Assembly (NCBI GenBank): GCA_945956975.1
Contig: CAMFKC010000177.1
Location: forward strand, 1 to 5,929
Length of the DNA: 5,929 nucleotides
From: an uncultured Methylocystaceae bacterium
GTDB taxonomy: Bacteria > Pseudomonadota > Alphaproteobacteria > Rhizobiales > Beijerinckiaceae
Reading direction: 5' to 3'
The position numbers and the translations under genes were made by a program. This document shows, in pieces, positions 1-5,929 of this stretch (its first letter is position 1; every line of letters starts with the position of its first letter). The notes under the pieces are model-generated. The model was not told the origin of the DNA and ran no database searches. It saw only the letters and a list, made by a program, of their open reading frames with translations.

Positions 1-159
1 GAAGATGTCTTGGCGCGCGGTCGGTTCGACGTGCTGGAGGCAGGCCTGCGACGCGCGCCGGATTTCAGAGAGATGAAGCTGATCCCGCACGCGGGGCACT
101 GGGCGCAGTTCGAAGCGCCGGACGTGTTCGACGCGATGCTTAAAAACTGGCTGGCCTGA
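1..159 (+). CDS. Alpha/beta hydrolase, C-terminal fragment (5' end outside window)
   Basis: An open frame enters from the left edge in frame 1 and ends at the TGA at 157-159, giving 52 residues. The segment LIPHAGHWAQFEAPD (codons 27-41) matches the C-terminal motif of alpha/beta-hydrolase-fold enzymes. There the histidine of G-H-W/F is normally the catalytic-triad base and is followed by an E-x-P segment and a short final helix (here DAMLKNWLA). The nucleophile and acid residues would lie to the left of the window, so substrate and subfamily cannot be named; esterase, dehalogenase-like and C-C hydrolase members all share this ending. The gene converges on the antiporter gene, with only 3 bases between the two stop codons and no visible terminator hairpin. 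The fold assignment rests on this one motif. Confidence 0.72.
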   Translation, partial: EDVLARGRFDVLEAGLRRAPDFREMKLIPHAGHWAQFEAPDVFDAMLKNWLA

Positions 160-162
160 CCG

Positions 163-1845
163 CTACATCTCCACCACGCCGATTTCGGACCGGTCGAGTT
201 CCTCCTCCACGCGGTGGAAAGCGTCGTCGCCGATCTCGGCTTCGAAACGCAGTTCGTTGAGGCGTGACCGGGCCGCCGAGATTGCGCGGGCGCGCAGGCG
301 ATCTTCCTCTGACAGCGGAGGCGCGAAGGATTCTTCGTCGGCGTCGGCGATGGCGATCAGGCCGGCGTATTCGTCGCGCACACGGCGCGCGGCGTCGCTG
401 TCCTCGCCTTCGAGACTGGCGAGCGCGGCGCGCAAAGCCTCGGTGCGCGCGTAGCCCGCTTCCTTCTCCAGCATCTCGTCCTGCGGAAAATCAAGCAGGC
501 GCAGCAGCGGGCCGAGCGTGAAACCTTGGATGACGAGCGTGCCGAGCACGACGAAGAAGGCCGTGAAGAGAATGAGATCGCGGTGCGGGAAGGGATTTTC
601 GCCGTCAGGCAGGGCCAGCGCCGCAGCCAGGGTGACGATGCCGCGCATGCCCGCCCACGAGACAACCAGACCGCCGCGCCAGCCCGGACGCACACCCGGA
701 TTGATCGGGCTGTAGCCGCGCAGCCTGCCGTAAAGCCGAACCCCTGCGCCATTGAGGAAGACCCAGGCGAAGCGCACGAGAATGACCGTGGCGAGAACCG
801 CGCCGCCGACGCTGAGGTAGTGCCAGCGCGCGTTGTAATCGAGCTTCTCGAAGATTGGCTCGATCTGCAGGCCGATCAGCACGAAAGCGAGCACGTTCAG
901 GAAGAAGATCGCGGTCTCCCACACCGCGAAGGACGGCAGGCGCAATCGCGCCGGCGTCTTCGTCGTGCGCGACGCCGTGGCGGCGAAGGCGACCAACGTC
1001 AGCACGCCGGACAGATGCAGCCGTTCGGCGACGAGCCAGACGCCGAACGCCGTCACGAATTGCGCGAGAATGGCGGTGGGCGCGTCAGTGATGCGCGCAT
1101 TGATGCGCGGCAGCGTCATGCCGAGCGCCCAACCGGCGAAGAGCGAAACCGGCACGCTGAGGATCAGCAGCGGTATGGTGGTCGCTGTCATGGCGAAGGT
1201 GGCCGCGACCACCGCGCCGCGGAAGATGACGAGCGCGCTCGCGTCGTTGAACAGGCTTTCGCCCTCCAGGATGGAGACGAGACGGCGCGGCGGATTGATG
1301 TGCTTCAGGACGGCCGAGGCCGCCACCGCGTCCGGCGGCGCCACGATGGCGCCGAGCGCGATGGCCGGCGCCCAGTCGAGACCGGGGGTAAGCCAGCGGG
1401 CGACGACAGCGACGGCGGCGGTTGTGGCGACGACGGCGCCCAGGACCAGGCTCGAGACGGGCACCCAGTCGCGCTTCAATTCGCGGATCGACATATCGAA
1501 ACCCGCGTCGACGAGCACCGGCGCGAGGAACAGCGCCAGCGCAAGATCTGGCGCGAGTTCGACATGCGGCGCGCCCGGCACAAAGGCGAGACAGGCGCCG
1601 ACCAGCGCCAGAAACGCCGGATAGGGCGCGCCGATCCGACGTGAAAAAGCCGCCAGAATCAGCGCCACGGCGAGAAGGGCGAGAAGAGATTCGAAGAGGG
1701 ACAGAGGACGGATTCCCGCGCCAGGCGGCCGAAGGGGTCCGGCCAGCGCCATAAAATAGAACTTGCTGCGCGGACGTCCAATCTGCGTGGCTGCAAATGC
1801 CCACCCGGCGAAATCCGCATGGCCGCCAACGCGACAAACCGCCAT
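163..1845 (-). CDS. Na+/H+ antiporter, CPA1 (NhaP/YjcE-like) family
   Basis: This is an inner-membrane cation/proton exchanger of the Na_H_Exchanger (CPA1) family, expected to expel Na+ or K+ in exchange for protons for pH and salt homeostasis. Numbering from the upstream ATG at 1845 (560 aa), many hydrophobic helices span about residues 50-450. Family motifs are visible: GAIVAPPDAVA (165-175, ion-site Asp172), ESLFNDASA (196-204, Asn200-Asp201), FVLIGLQ (321-327) and WAGMRGIVTLAAALALP (397-413, conserved Arg401). Residues about 455-560 form a charged, Glu/Arg-rich cytoplasmic tail. The start is uncertain. The first 31 residues are not hydrophobic and look unlike the family, so the ATG at 1752 (residue 32, MALAGPL) is more likely, although no clear Shine-Dalgarno precedes it. 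Homologues usually begin near the SLFESLLALL segment (residue 49). The gene is divergent from yghU and convergent with the hydrolase. Which cation it carries cannot be read from the sequence. Confidence 0.9.
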   Translation of the reverse strand: MAVCRVGGHADFAGWAFAATQIGRPRSKFYFMALAGPLRPPGAGIRPLSLFESLLALLAVALILAAFSRRIGAPYPAFLALVGACLAFVPGAPHVELAPDLALALFLAPVLVDAGFDMSIRELKRDWVPVSSLVLGAVVATTAAVAVVARWLTPGLDWAPAIALGAIVAPPDAVAASAVLKHINPPRRLVSILEGESLFNDASALVIFRGAVVAATFAMTATTIPLLILSVPVSLFAGWALGMTLPRINARITDAPTAILAQFVTAFGVWLVAERLHLSGVLTLVAFAATASRTTKTPARLRLPSFAVWETAIFFLNVLAFVLIGLQIEPIFEKLDYNARWHYLSVGGAVLATVILVRFAWVFLNGAGVRLYGRLRGYSPINPGVRPGWRGGLVVSWAGMRGIVTLAAALALPDGENPFPHRDLILFTAFFVVLGTLVIQGFTLGPLLRLLDFPQDEMLEKEAGYARTEALRAALASLEGEDSDAARRVRDEYAGLIAIADADEESFAPPLSEEDRLRARAISAARSRLNELRFEAEIGDDAFHRVEEELDRSEIGVVEM

Positions 1846-1849
1846 GCGG
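1815..1849. repeat. Perfect 9-bp inverted repeat in the antiporter/yghU divergent region
   Basis: CCGCATGGC at 1815-1823 is the exact reverse complement of GCCATGCGG at 1841-1849, separated by 17 bp, so the half-site centres are 26 bp apart. It lies between the two divergent genes and overlaps the spacer and -35 region of the candidate yghU promoter. It could be a regulator-binding operator or, if transcribed, a hairpin in the antiporter leader. If the antiporter really starts at 1845 the repeat would lie within its first codons, which would weaken the regulatory reading. No binding family is recognised. Confidence 0.45.
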
Positions 1850-1858
1850 GCCTATATG
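1831..1858 (+). promoter_or_regulatory. Candidate promoter for yghU
   Basis: GCGACA (1831-1836) and TATATG (1853-1858) resemble -35 and -10 elements with a 16-bp spacer. Transcription would start near 1865, about 30 bases before the yghU ATG at 1897. Both hexamers match the consensus only partly, and the right arm of the 9-bp inverted repeat lies in the spacer. This is a pattern match only. Confidence 0.3.
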
Positions 1859-1880
1859 CTGCGCCCATACAGAGCAACAA
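1851..1880 (-). promoter_or_regulatory. Candidate promoter for the antiporter gene
   Basis: Read on the minus strand, TTGTTG (1875-1880) is followed after 18 bases by TATAGG (1851-1856), a weak -35/-10 pair. A start near 1844 would place the upstream antiporter ATG (1845) at or before the transcript start, which favours the internal ATG at 1752. The -10 element overlaps the candidate -10 of the yghU promoter on the other strand, so the two would compete. The evidence is weak. Confidence 0.22.
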
Positions 1881-1882
1881 AC

Positions 1883-1890
1883 GGGTGGAG
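1883..1890 (+). promoter_or_regulatory. Ribosome binding site of yghU
   Basis: GGGTGGAG lies 6 bases before the ATG at 1897. It fixes this start over the in-frame upstream ATG at 1819. The protein from 1897 also begins in the same register as E. coli YghU (conserved K-V-W-T-W-D at residues 11-16). Confidence 0.7.
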
Positions 1891-1896
1891 CCCGCC

Positions 1897-2787
1897 ATGA
1901 GCGACGCAAAAGAATATGTCCCGCCGAAGGTCTGGACTTGGGATAAGGCGAGCGGGGGACGCTTCGCCAATATCAACCGGCCGATCGCAGGTCCGACGCA
2001 GGAAAAGGAACTGCCGGTCGGCAAGCATCCGTTCCAGCTCTATTCGCTCGGAACGCCGAATGGGCAGAAAGTCACCATCCTGTTCGAGGAGTTGCTGGCG
2101 GCCGGCCACGGCGACGCCGAATATGACGCCTGGCTGATCAATATCGGCCAGGGCGACCAGTTCGGCTCGGGGTTCGTGGACATCAACCCAAATTCCAAGA
2201 TTCCCGCCCTGCTCGATCGCAGTGATGCGGCGAAGCCGATCCGCGTGTTCGAATCCGGCGCCATCCTCGTCCATCTCGCAGAAAAATTCGGCGCCTTCCT
2301 GCCGACCGACCGCGCCACGCGGGCCGAATGCATGTCTTGGCTGTTCTGGCAGATGGGCTCTGCGCCCTTCCTGGGCGGCGGCTTCGGCCATTTCTACGCC
2401 TATGCGCCCGAGAAGATCGAATACGCCATCAACCGCTACGCCATGGAAGTGAAACGCCAGCTCGACGTGCTGGACCGCCGGCTCGCCGAAGTCGAGTTCA
2501 TCGACGGCGCCGGATATTCGATCGCCGACATGGCGATCTGGCCGTGGTACGGCGGCGTCGTGAAGTCGAATTCCTACGGAGCTGCCGAATTCCTGTCGGT
2601 GCAGGACTACAAGCACGTCAATCGCTGGGCCGAGCAGATCGCGGCGCGGCCGGCCGTGCAGCGCGGGCGTATCGTCAATCGCACGCAGGGCGAACTGTCG
2701 GCGCAGCTCCACGAGCGGCACGACGCCTCGGACTTCGACACGAAGACTCAAGACAAGATCGCCCCACAGAGCGCCGCCGGAGGCTAA
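1897..2787 (+). CDS. yghU: Glutathione S-transferase-family disulfide-bond oxidoreductase YghU
   Basis: This 296-aa cytoplasmic protein resembles E. coli YghU (288 aa) along its whole length. YghU is a Nu-class GST homologue that binds glutathione and shows disulfide-reductase activity. An N-terminal extension has K-V-W-T-W-D (11-16), FANINRP (23-29) and LPVGKHPFQLYSLGTPNGQKV (39-59). The thioredoxin-like domain (about 45-135) has the NPNSKIPAL cis-proline segment (97-105) and the glutathione-contacting Glu119-Ser120 in VFESGAIL. The helical domain (about 140-270) contains FLGGGFGHFY (158-167), YSIADMAIWPW (207-217) and RGRIVNRT (256-263). The C-terminal tail HERHDASDF (272-280) is also characteristic. 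There is only one cysteine (Cys145), as expected for a family that uses bound glutathione rather than a protein thiol. The gene has its own RBS and a hairpin terminator, so it is probably monocistronic. It is divergent from the antiporter and convergent with the GH8 gene. The physiological substrate is unknown. Confidence 0.96.
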   Translation: MSDAKEYVPPKVWTWDKASGGRFANINRPIAGPTQEKELPVGKHPFQLYSLGTPNGQKVTILFEELLAAGHGDAEYDAWLINIGQGDQFGSGFVDINPNSKIPALLDRSDAAKPIRVFESGAILVHLAEKFGAFLPTDRATRAECMSWLFWQMGSAPFLGGGFGHFYAYAPEKIEYAINRYAMEVKRQLDVLDRRLAEVEFIDGAGYSIADMAIWPWYGGVVKSNSYGAAEFLSVQDYKHVNRWAEQIAARPAVQRGRIVNRTQGELSAQLHERHDASDFDTKTQDKIAPQSAAGG

Positions 2788-2805
2788 GCTCCGGCGCGCG
2801 GTTTT
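2772..2805 (+). terminator. Intrinsic terminator of yghU, overlapping its stop codon
   Basis: CGCCGGAG (2775-2782) pairs with CTCCGGCG (2789-2796) around a 6-base loop, GCTAAG. With one bulged base at 2797 the stem extends by three pairs (2772-2774 with 2798-2800). A run of four T follows at 2802-2805. The TAA stop of yghU (2785-2787) lies in the loop. The reverse strand lacks a T run on its exit side, so termination of the facing GH8 gene here is not supported. The T tract is short, hence moderate confidence. Confidence 0.55.
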
Positions 2806-2807
2806 CC

Positions 2808-4763
2808 TCAGACCTGGACTTTCGCCCGCGTCCTGCGACGTGTGGCGGGAGCCGGGGAACGCGCAGCACGGCGGGGCTGCATGGCGCGAAACGCGTCCCG
2901 CGCCTCGCCAATGCATGCAGCGCCGGTCGAATCCGTTCCATAAAGCGCCAGCCCGAAGAGGTTGTCTGCGGCACCGAGCTCGGGGCGTGTTTCACGCAGC
3001 GCGCCCGTCAACCTGCGGCCGACGCTCTCCAGATCGATCTGATCGGCGATCAGGCTGAGGCAGATGGCGATCTCGTCTTGCGCAAGCAAAGAGACAGCAT
3101 CGCTTTTGCGGATCCGGCTCGATAGCGCCGCGACGAGCGAAGCCATGACGCCGCGCGCGGCGGACTCGCCCTCACGGGCAACGATTTCGTTGAAATCCCG
3201 CAACCTGAAGTATGCGACCGCCGCCGTGCGTTGGAATTCCCAGGACGCCTTCGCGGCGATGTCGAGGCGATCCTCCAGCGCCCGTTCGCCGCGCACGGCC
3301 TGGAACGGATTCTCCGGCAGATGCCGGGGCGCCGGCGAGCGCTCGCGCAGGACCGCCGGCGTCGGGTCCGCGAGGAAGGTCGTGGTCTTCGACCTGCGCG
3401 AAACCGCGATAAAGCCGACAAGCGCGATCAGGGCCGAGACGGGCGCGCCAAATTTGAACAGGGTTCCCGTGACCTCCGAGCCGTCCTCCTCAGCGGGCAG
3501 GGAGGCGGCGACTGCGAAGTCCGGGGGCGAGGCCAGCCGCGTCAGCGCCGGCGGGACCGCGCGGATCGGCTGCGGGCCCGACACGTCTTCGGCAAACCGG
3601 CGGCTCCAGCCGAGCGGTTGGAGATGGCTGGCCTCGACCGCATCCAGGCATTCGCTATGCGACATGAGGGCCGCGACCAGCGACAGGGCATGGAGCGTGG
3701 CGGGATAATAGGCCTCGTCCTCGCCGAGCCAATAGAACTCGCGGGGAAAGGGCTGGCCGCCGACGGCGCAGGCGCGCAGCGCCGCTATGGCGCGATAGCC
3801 GCGGCTGTTCGAGACTTCGTCGACTTCGCCGCTGCGCAGGTCGAGGACCGAGAGGCCCGGCCCGCCCGGCGGGAACATGCTCTGGAATCCGGCTAGGCGC
3901 TGCGCATTGTCGCGTGGCGAGAATGCGAGGTAAAGCGGGATTCGGACCGCGTCGTAGCCCACCTTCGCCGGGAACCGGCGCGCGGGCGCGGCCTTGCTGT
4001 CGGCAAGCCCGGTCCAGTTGCTCACGGCGCCGGGCGACTGAGCCTGGATGGCGTCAAGAATGGCGAGCCCACTGCGCCGGACTCCCTCCCAGTCCTGGCT
4101 GGGGGCGAGCTGCGCCAGCCGGGAAAAGGCCGGAAAAATCCAGTACGACAGATTCACGACCGGGCCGTCCGGCTGGTCGGCGCGCGTGAAACCAAAGCTC
4201 GCAGGCAGCAGCACGGGCCCGATGCCGACGGCGGTGCCGATCAGCAAGCGCGAGATATCGTTGGCGATCCGCGTCGCAGCCGTGGCGTATTCCGGCGCCT
4301 TCCACAGGTCAGCGGCTTCGGCCAGCGCCCAGGCGACGAGTATGTCGCCGTCGGCGGCGTTGTTGCGGTCGGAGACTTGTCCAGACGCGGGATCCCAGCG
4401 CCAGGCGAGCAGGTGGTCGGAGCGCACGGCCAGATGGTCCTGCGTCCAGCGCCATATGCGATCGAAAGCTGCGCGGTCGCCGGCGGCCACCGCCAGCAGC
4501 ATTCCGTAGCCCTGCCCCTCGCTGTGGCTGACGCCGCGCGCCGCTGTATCGACGACCCGTCCCGAGGGACGCAAGTAGCGGCGCGCCCATTCGGCCCATA
4601 GAGGCGAACCGGCGATGACCTCTCCGATGCGCAGTTCCTTGCGCGCGTCAGTTTGCGGCGCCGCCAGCGCGGAGGCGCGCCAACCGCTCAAGCCCAGCAA
4701 CATTGCAAGGCATGCAGCCAATGCAAGAGCCTGGCTCCGCGAAATCCCCACAGCGAAATTCAC
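2808..4763 (-). CDS. bcsZ: BcsZ-like GH8 endo-1,4-beta-glucanase fused through a TM helix to a degenerate GGDEF domain
   Basis: The protein is 651 aa from the GTG at 4763, against about 370 for E. coli BcsZ. Residues 1-35 are a signal peptide (hydrophobic 11-26, A-L-A-A cleavage region). Residues about 45-380 are a GH8 cellulase domain expected to cut beta-1,4-glucan in the periplasm: SEGQGYGM (81-88, acid Glu82), NNAADGDILVAWAL (134-147), LLPASFGF (185-192) and VGYDAVRI (268-275, Asp271) match BcsZ landmarks. A Pro/Ala-rich linker leads to one TM helix (about 437-455, then RRSK), placing the rest in the cytoplasm. Residues about 490-628 read as a degenerate GGDEF domain: FRLRDFNEI (519-527) replaces the usual D-x-D-x-F-K-x-I, and AQDEI (561-565) replaces GGDEF. 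RKSD (552-555) keeps the c-di-GMP I-site position. The tail (629-651) is Arg-rich. The GH8 call is secure and the GGDEF call is inferred from motif order. No bcsA or bcsB gene adjoins it. Confidence 0.9.
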   Translation of the reverse strand: MNFAVGISRSQALALAACLAMLLGLSGWRASALAAPQTDARKELRIGEVIAGSPLWAEWARRYLRPSGRVVDTAARGVSHSEGQGYGMLLAVAAGDRAAFDRIWRWTQDHLAVRSDHLLAWRWDPASGQVSDRNNAADGDILVAWALAEAADLWKAPEYATAATRIANDISRLLIGTAVGIGPVLLPASFGFTRADQPDGPVVNLSYWIFPAFSRLAQLAPSQDWEGVRRSGLAILDAIQAQSPGAVSNWTGLADSKAAPARRFPAKVGYDAVRIPLYLAFSPRDNAQRLAGFQSMFPPGGPGLSVLDLRSGEVDEVSNSRGYRAIAALRACAVGGQPFPREFYWLGEDEAYYPATLHALSLVAALMSHSECLDAVEASHLQPLGWSRRFAEDVSGPQPIRAVPPALTRLASPPDFAVAASLPAEEDGSEVTGTLFKFGAPVSALIALVGFIAVSRRSKTTTFLADPTPAVLRERSPAPRHLPENPFQAVRGERALEDRLDIAAKASWEFQRTAAVAYFRLRDFNEIVAREGESAARGVMASLVAALSSRIRKSDAVSLLAQDEIAICLSLIADQIDLESVGRRLTGALRETRPELGAADNLFGLALYGTDSTGAACIGEARDAFRAMQPRRAARSPAPATRRRTRAKVQV

Positions 4764-4765
4764 CT
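4760..4765 (-). promoter_or_regulatory. Ribosome binding site favouring a GTG start at 4751 for the GH8 gene
   Basis: On the minus strand AGGTGA (4760-4765) lies 8 bases before a second in-frame GTG at 4749-4751, an almost ideal Shine-Dalgarno arrangement. The first GTG (4761-4763) is itself part of this motif and has only a GGGG run 7 bases upstream. Starting at 4751 would give 647 aa with the signal peptide intact (M-G-I-S-R-S-Q). Confidence 0.5.
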
Positions 4766-4854
4766 GAAATCCCCGTCGATCTTGTTGCAGCGGACGGTGA
4801 CGGAGATTCGTTAACGGCAGGCAACGGAAATGCCGACGATCGTAGTGAGGGCGT

Positions 4855-4881
4855 CGAATATGCAGAATTGCCTTTTATCAA
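4855..4881 (-). promoter_or_regulatory. Weak candidate promoter for the GH8 gene
   Basis: The 181-bp gap 4764-4944 is less GC-rich than the genes around it. On the minus strand it contains TTGATA (4876-4881), a 5/6 match to a -35 box. The best -10 nearby, TATTCG (4855-4860), is poor and the spacer is only 15 bp. The gap is long enough for a promoter of its own, so transcription separate from the helicase is likely even if this exact pair is wrong. Confidence 0.2.
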
Positions 4882-4944
4882 TTGCGTGATCTACAGCCAT
4901 GCTGAAGTATATCCAGCTGATCGGCGCAAAGTGCTGAGCCAGAG

Positions 4945-5929
4945 CTAAACAACAACCGTCAAACGCTCGGCGGCGCGCGTAACGCCCGTGTAGAGCCACC
5001 GGGCGCGATGCTCGCGAAACGCATAGCTTTCGTCGAACAGATAGACCGTGTCCCATTGCGAACCCTGCGCCTTGTGGACGGTCAGTGCGTAGCCAAAATC
5101 GAATTCGTCGGATTCGCGGCGCAGAGCGTAAGGGATTTCCTCGTCGCCGCCGGCAAAGAATTGCGGGAGGACGCCGACGCGTTGCGGCTTGGCGTTGGGC
5201 GCATCCTCCGGCGCGACCGACAGCCGGACCTTGTTTCGGCGAACCGTGCCCGCGCGCGCGACGCGGAAGATGGCGCCGTTGAGCAAGCCCTTCTTGCGAT
5301 TGTTGCGCAGGCAGACCAGCTTTTCGCCGACGACGGGCAGATCGCCGCTGAATCCGTTCAACTCGCGCAGCCGCTTGTTGTAGGCGCGTCGTGTCTTGTT
5401 GAGCCCGACCAGCACCTGATCGGCAGCCTTCACTTCTTCCGTGTCGACCTCGTCGCGGCCGATCACCTTGGCGGCGCCGTAGACGCCCCGCTCAATACGG
5501 CGGCCCTCGCGGATATCCATCGAAAGCCGCACGATCGGATTGTCCGCGGCCTGCCGGTGCACTTCGGTCAACATGACGTCGGGCTCCGCCTCGGTGAAGA
5601 AGCCGCCGCCCTTGACGGGCGGAAGCTGGGCGGGGTCGCCGAGCACCAGAACCTTCTTGCCGAAGGACAGGAGGTCGCGGCCGAGTTCCTCATCCACCAT
5701 CGAGCATTCGTCGATGACGATCAGGCTGGCGGCAGCCGCCGGGGCGTCTTCGTTCAGCTCGAACGAAGGCTCCTCGCTCTCGACCTCCTTCGGCCGGTAG
5801 ATCATGGAATGGATCGTGCGCGCGTCCGTGCAGCCCTTGGAGCGCATGACCAGCGCCGCCTTGCCGGTGACGGCGCCGAAGGCCGTCTCGCCATCCACGC
5901 TTTCGGCCAGATGGGTGGCGAGCGTGGTC
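4945..5929 (-). CDS. RecD/Dda-like SF1 ATP-dependent DNA helicase, C-terminal part (5' end outside window)
   Basis: The frame is open to the right edge. The GTG at 5898 is not the start, because in-frame codons continue upstream and read TTLATHLAES. This follows a G-x-x-G-x-G-K Walker A motif, and the one preceding base available fits a Lys AAG codon. About 327 residues are visible. Counting from 5928: Walker B LIVIDECSM (69-77, Asp73-Glu74), motif III GDPAQLPP (97-104), VHRQ (123-126), motif V-like LTVHKAQGSQWD (282-293) and motif VI YTGVTRA (313-319, Arg318). These are the superfamily 1B order and spacing of RecD2/Dda-type 5'-3' helicases (AAA_30 followed by UvrD_C_2). The protein likely unwinds DNA in repair or replication restart in the cytoplasm. 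No RecBCD partners are visible, and the nearness of Walker A to the window edge gives no view of any N-terminal extension. It ends at a TAG (4945-4947). Confidence 0.9.
   Translation of the reverse strand, partial: TTLATHLAESVDGETAFGAVTGKAALVMRSKGCTDARTIHSMIYRPKEVESEEPSFELNEDAPAAAASLIVIDECSMVDEELGRDLLSFGKKVLVLGDPAQLPPVKGGGFFTEAEPDVMLTEVHRQAADNPIVRLSMDIREGRRIERGVYGAAKVIGRDEVDTEEVKAADQVLVGLNKTRRAYNKRLRELNGFSGDLPVVGEKLVCLRNNRKKGLLNGAIFRVARAGTVRRNKVRLSVAPEDAPNAKPQRVGVLPQFFAGGDEEIPYALRRESDEFDFGYALTVHKAQGSQWDTVYLFDESYAFREHRARWLYTGVTRAAERLTVVV

Noticed and set aside
526..1644. Plus-strand open frame of 372 codons opposite the antiporter
   Set aside because: The translation is an Arg/Asp/Glu/His-rich low-complexity product typical of the antisense of a GC-rich membrane-protein gene. 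It has no recognisable domain, and the minus-strand frame carries clear family motifs.
2772..2805. Bidirectional terminator serving the GH8 gene as well
   Set aside because: On the minus strand no T run follows the hairpin.
3231..3896. Plus-strand open frame of 221 codons opposite the GH8 gene
   Set aside because: It is a charged, Arg-rich composition without any motif, fully covered by the well-supported GH8 gene on the other strand.
4926..4941. Sigma-54-like TGGC...TTGC promoter on the minus strand just after the helicase stop
   Set aside because: The GG and GC elements are one base too far apart for the strict -24/-12 spacing.
4703..4948. Plus-strand 81-codon frame across the helicase/GH8 gap
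   Set aside because: No Shine-Dalgarno or family signature was seen, and it overlaps the GH8 N-terminal coding region.
4811..5056. Minus-strand 81-codon frame covering the end of the helicase and the gap
   Set aside because: It begins out of frame inside the helicase motif region, and no RBS or conserved pattern is visible. It is probably chance.
5896..5898. GTG at 5898 as the start of the helicase
   Set aside because: The frame is open to the window edge and encodes the residues that follow a Walker A lysine, so the gene continues outside the window.

Overview
The window is GC-rich, densely coded bacterial DNA with four long genes, one partial gene end and short intergenic gaps. Gene content and codon use suggest an alphaproteobacterium, probably of the Hyphomicrobiales (Rhizobiales) type. 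This is inference: there is no rRNA or other marker gene here, and the genus cannot be read from the sequence. I see no mobile element, CRISPR array, tRNA or rRNA. The region looks like ordinary chromosome with one unusual gene.

Layout from left to right. Positions 1-159 (+) hold the last 52 codons of an alpha/beta-hydrolase-type protein. Positions 163-1845 (-) hold a CPA1-family Na+/H+ antiporter, convergent with the hydrolase and separated from it by 3 bases. A short divergent control region (about 1753-1896) holds weak candidate promoters in both directions and a perfect 9-bp inverted repeat. Positions 1897-2787 (+) hold a YghU-type glutathione S-transferase-family oxidoreductase with a good Shine-Dalgarno sequence and a terminator hairpin that overlaps its stop codon. 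Positions 2808-4763 (-) hold a large BcsZ-like GH8 endoglucanase. A 181-bp gap (4764-4944) follows, and then positions 4945-5929 (-) hold the C-terminal part of a RecD/Dda-like SF1 DNA helicase that runs off the right edge just after its Walker A lysine.

The most interesting element is the GH8 protein. After a signal peptide and a complete BcsZ-like periplasmic catalytic domain it has a transmembrane helix and then a cytoplasmic domain that reads as a degenerate GGDEF domain. The signature is AQDEI instead of GGDEF, and the metal- and GTP-binding positions appear to be lost. An RxxD motif (RKSD) remains exactly five residues before the signature, the spacing of the c-di-GMP inhibitory (I) site. 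This suggests a single-chain link between cytoplasmic c-di-GMP and periplasmic cellulose hydrolysis. The gene is also not inside a visible bcs operon, since its neighbours are the helicase and the convergent yghU.

The genes do not form an obvious common pathway. The antiporter (ion and pH homeostasis) and YghU (glutathione/disulfide redox) are divergent and may share a control region. The helicase and endoglucanase lie on the same strand, but the gap suggests separate transcription.
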